Below are positions 7,670 to 8,852 of a DNA stretch of 8,852 nt, one piece after another. The stretch comes from Gammaproteobacteria bacterium. Lineage in GTDB: Bacteria > Pseudomonadota > Gammaproteobacteria > Immundisolibacterales > Immundisolibacteraceae. The DNA is taken from the NCBI GenBank assembly GCA_003526065.1, contig DQBD01000012.1, positions 1-8,852 on the forward strand, written 5' to 3'. Within the stretch, counting starts at the first letter, position 1; each line of letters opens with the position of its first letter. The notes beneath the pieces were generated by a model that was not told the DNA's origin, ran no database searches, and worked only from the letters and a program-made list of their open reading frames with translations. A program made the position numbers and the translations under genes.

Positions 7670-7680
7670 ATTGCAGCGCG

Positions 7681-8682
7681 TCAGGACGCGATCTCGGTCG
7701 GCCGTGGCAGGTCCGCCGGCGGCCAGTTTTCCAGACGCATGCCCAGTGACAGGCCATGCCGCGCCAGAATTTCCTTGATCTCGTTCAGCGACTTCTTGCC
7801 CAGGTTTGGCGTACGGAGCAGATCGGCCTCGGTACGCTGGATCAGATCGCCAATGAAGTGCACGTTCTCGGCCTTCAGGCAGTTCGCCGACCGCACCGTC
7901 AGCTCCAGCTCCTCGACCGGGCGCAGCAGGATCGGGTCCAGTTCGCCGGCCGCCTCGCGCCCGCGACCGGCCTGCGTTCCGCCTTGCAGGTCGACGAACA
8001 CGGAAAACTGCTCGTGCAGAATCGTCGCCGCGCGCCGAATTGCTTCCTCGGGGTCGATGGTGCCGTTCGACTCCAGGTCGATGATCAACTTGTCGAGATC
8101 GGTCCGCTGCTCGACCCGCGCCGCCTCAACGCTGTAGCTGACCTGCCGCACCGGGCTGTACAGGGCGTCCAGGCGCAGGGTGCCGATCGAGGGCACTTCT
8201 TCCGCGTCGTCCGCCACGGCCGCCGGCTGGTAGCCGCGCCCGATGCTCACGGTCAGGGTCATGTCGAGCTTGCCGGCCGCGGTCAGCGTCGCCAGGTACA
8301 GGTCAGGATTGACCACTTCGACGTCGTGTCCAACCTCGATGTCCGCGGCGGTCACCACCGCCGGGCCCTGCTTGGACAGGCGTACCGTGGCCTGATCACG
8401 CCCGTCCAGCCGCACCGCAACCCCCTTGAGGTTCAGCAACAGCTCGATGACGTCTTCCTGCATGCCCTCCAGCGTGGTGAACTCGTGCAGGGCGCCTTCG
8501 ATCGACACCTCGGTGATGGCGGCGCCCGGCAGCGAAGACAGCATCACCCGCCGCAGCGCATTGCCCAGCGTGTGGCCGAACCCGCGCTCGAGCGGCTCGA
8601 GCGTCACCTTCGAGCGCACCGGCGACAGCCGCTCGACCTTGACCAGCTTCGGCTTCAGAAATTCGTATACGGATGACTGCAT
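7681..8682 (-). CDS. rpoA: DNA-directed RNA polymerase subunit alpha
   Basis: The alpha subunit dimerises to nucleate RNA polymerase assembly, and its C-terminal domain contacts UP-element DNA and activators. From the ATG at 8680-8682 the protein has 333 residues (329 in E. coli). The N-terminal assembly domain includes [20 protein letters not shown] (26-45) and [10 protein letters not shown] (190-199). A variable linker covers about 233-247. The C-terminal domain holds [13 protein letters not shown] (261-273), where Arg264 aligns with the DNA-contact Arg265 of E. coli, then [13 protein letters not shown] (291-303) and [13 protein letters not shown] (310-322). An in-frame GTG three codons upstream (8689-8691) is possible, but [11 protein letters not shown] matches the family N-terminus exactly from the ATG. 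The ribosome-binding signal is poor. The gene is preceded directly by rpsK instead of rpsD and followed by rplQ. Confidence 0.98.
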   Translation of the reverse strand: MQSSVYEFLKPKLVKVERLSPVRSKVTLEPLERGFGHTLGNALRRVMLSSLPGAAITEVSIEGALHEFTTLEGMQEDVIELLLNLKGVAVRLDGRDQATVRLSKQGPAVVTAADIEVGHDVEVVNPDLYLATLTAAGKLDMTLTVSIGRGYQPAAVADDAEEVPSIGTLRLDALYSPVRQVSYSVEAARVEQRTDLDKLIIDLESNGTIDPEEAIRRAATILHEQFSVFVDLQGGTQAGRGREAAGELDPILLRPVEELELTVRSANCLKAENVHFIGDLIQRTEADLLRTPNLGKKSLNEIKEILARHGLSLGMRLENWPPADLPRPTEIAS

Positions 8683-8717
8683 GTTCGACACGCTCGCTGC
8701 GTTGCTTACTCGCTGTG

Positions 8718-8741
8718 GCGGGCCACCACGACCGGGCCCGC
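8718..8741 (-). repeat. Inverted repeat in the rpsK-rpoA gap
   Basis: A perfect 7-bp GC-only inverted repeat (8718-8724 with 8735-8741, 10-nt loop) would form a stem in the mRNA between rpsK and rpoA, 35 nt before the rpoA start. No T-run follows, so it is not an intrinsic terminator. It might act in mRNA processing or in setting rpoA expression relative to the genes upstream; that is inference. Confidence 0.4.
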
Positions 8742-8766
8742 GTTCGTTCGGCCTGCGCCGGTCGGA

Positions 8767-8852
8767 TCAGACCCGGCGCTTCTTCGGCGGCCGGCACCCG
8801 TTGTGCGGGATCGGCGTCACGTCGCGGATGGTCGTGACGGTGAAGCCCACCG
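8767..8852 (-). CDS. rpsK: 30S ribosomal protein S11, 3' end (partial)
   Basis: Read on the minus strand from the right edge, 27 codons precede a TGA at 8767-8769. They encode VGFTVTTIR followed by DVTPIPHNGCRPPKKRRV, which is the highly conserved C-terminus of ribosomal protein S11 (in E. coli it also ends DVTPIPHNGCRPPKKRRV). S11 lies on the platform of the 30S subunit near the mRNA exit path. The start and most of the gene are outside the window. It is in the same orientation as rpoA and rplQ, as expected for the alpha operon, but the gene after it is rpoA rather than rpsD. Confidence 0.95.
   Translation of the reverse strand, partial: VGFTVTTIRDVTPIPHNGCRPPKKRRV

Overview
The window is a dense block of housekeeping genes from a high-GC bacterium, most likely a gammaproteobacterium. 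The evidence for this is the N-terminus of RpoA ([11 protein letters not shown], close to the gammaproteobacterial form), the gene order rpsT / murJ-ribF-ileS-lspA with proB next to rpsT, a strong preference for G or C at third codon positions, and frequent GTG/TTG starts. I cannot name the genus from sequence alone.

Left part (1-892): the 3' end of proB (glutamate 5-kinase, PUA domain) on the plus strand converges on rpsT (ribosomal protein S20) on the minus strand, with a GC-rich hairpin between them. rpsT starts at a TTG codon. It has a good sigma-70-type promoter (TTGACA, 17 bp, CATAGT) in the 111-bp gap shared with the divergent murJ gene.

Middle part (893-7153): five plus-strand genes form a probable operon: murJ (lipid II flippase), a small DUF2203-family gene of unknown function, ribF (riboflavin kinase/FAD synthetase), ileS (isoleucyl-tRNA synthetase) and lspA (lipoprotein signal peptidase). 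Gaps are 120 bp or less, and ileS and lspA overlap by one base. Apart from the DUF2203 gene this is a familiar gammaproteobacterial arrangement. The genes combine cell-envelope building (murJ, lspA), cofactor synthesis (ribF) and translation (ileS).

Right part (7154-8852): a perfect 14-bp-stem bidirectional terminator separates lspA from a convergent minus-strand segment that is the downstream end of the alpha ribosomal operon: rpsK (3' end only), rpoA and rplQ. The notable point is that rpsK is followed directly by rpoA. The rpsD gene (S4, the translational regulator of this operon in E. coli) that normally lies between them is absent, and the gap is only 84 bp.

I see no mobile element, CRISPR array, tRNA, phage gene, defence system or biosynthetic cluster, and nothing that amounts to a wholly new system. 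The points worth a second look are the rpsD-less alpha operon, its junction with lspA, the DUF2203 gene within the murJ-ribF cluster, and several small RNA-level signals.
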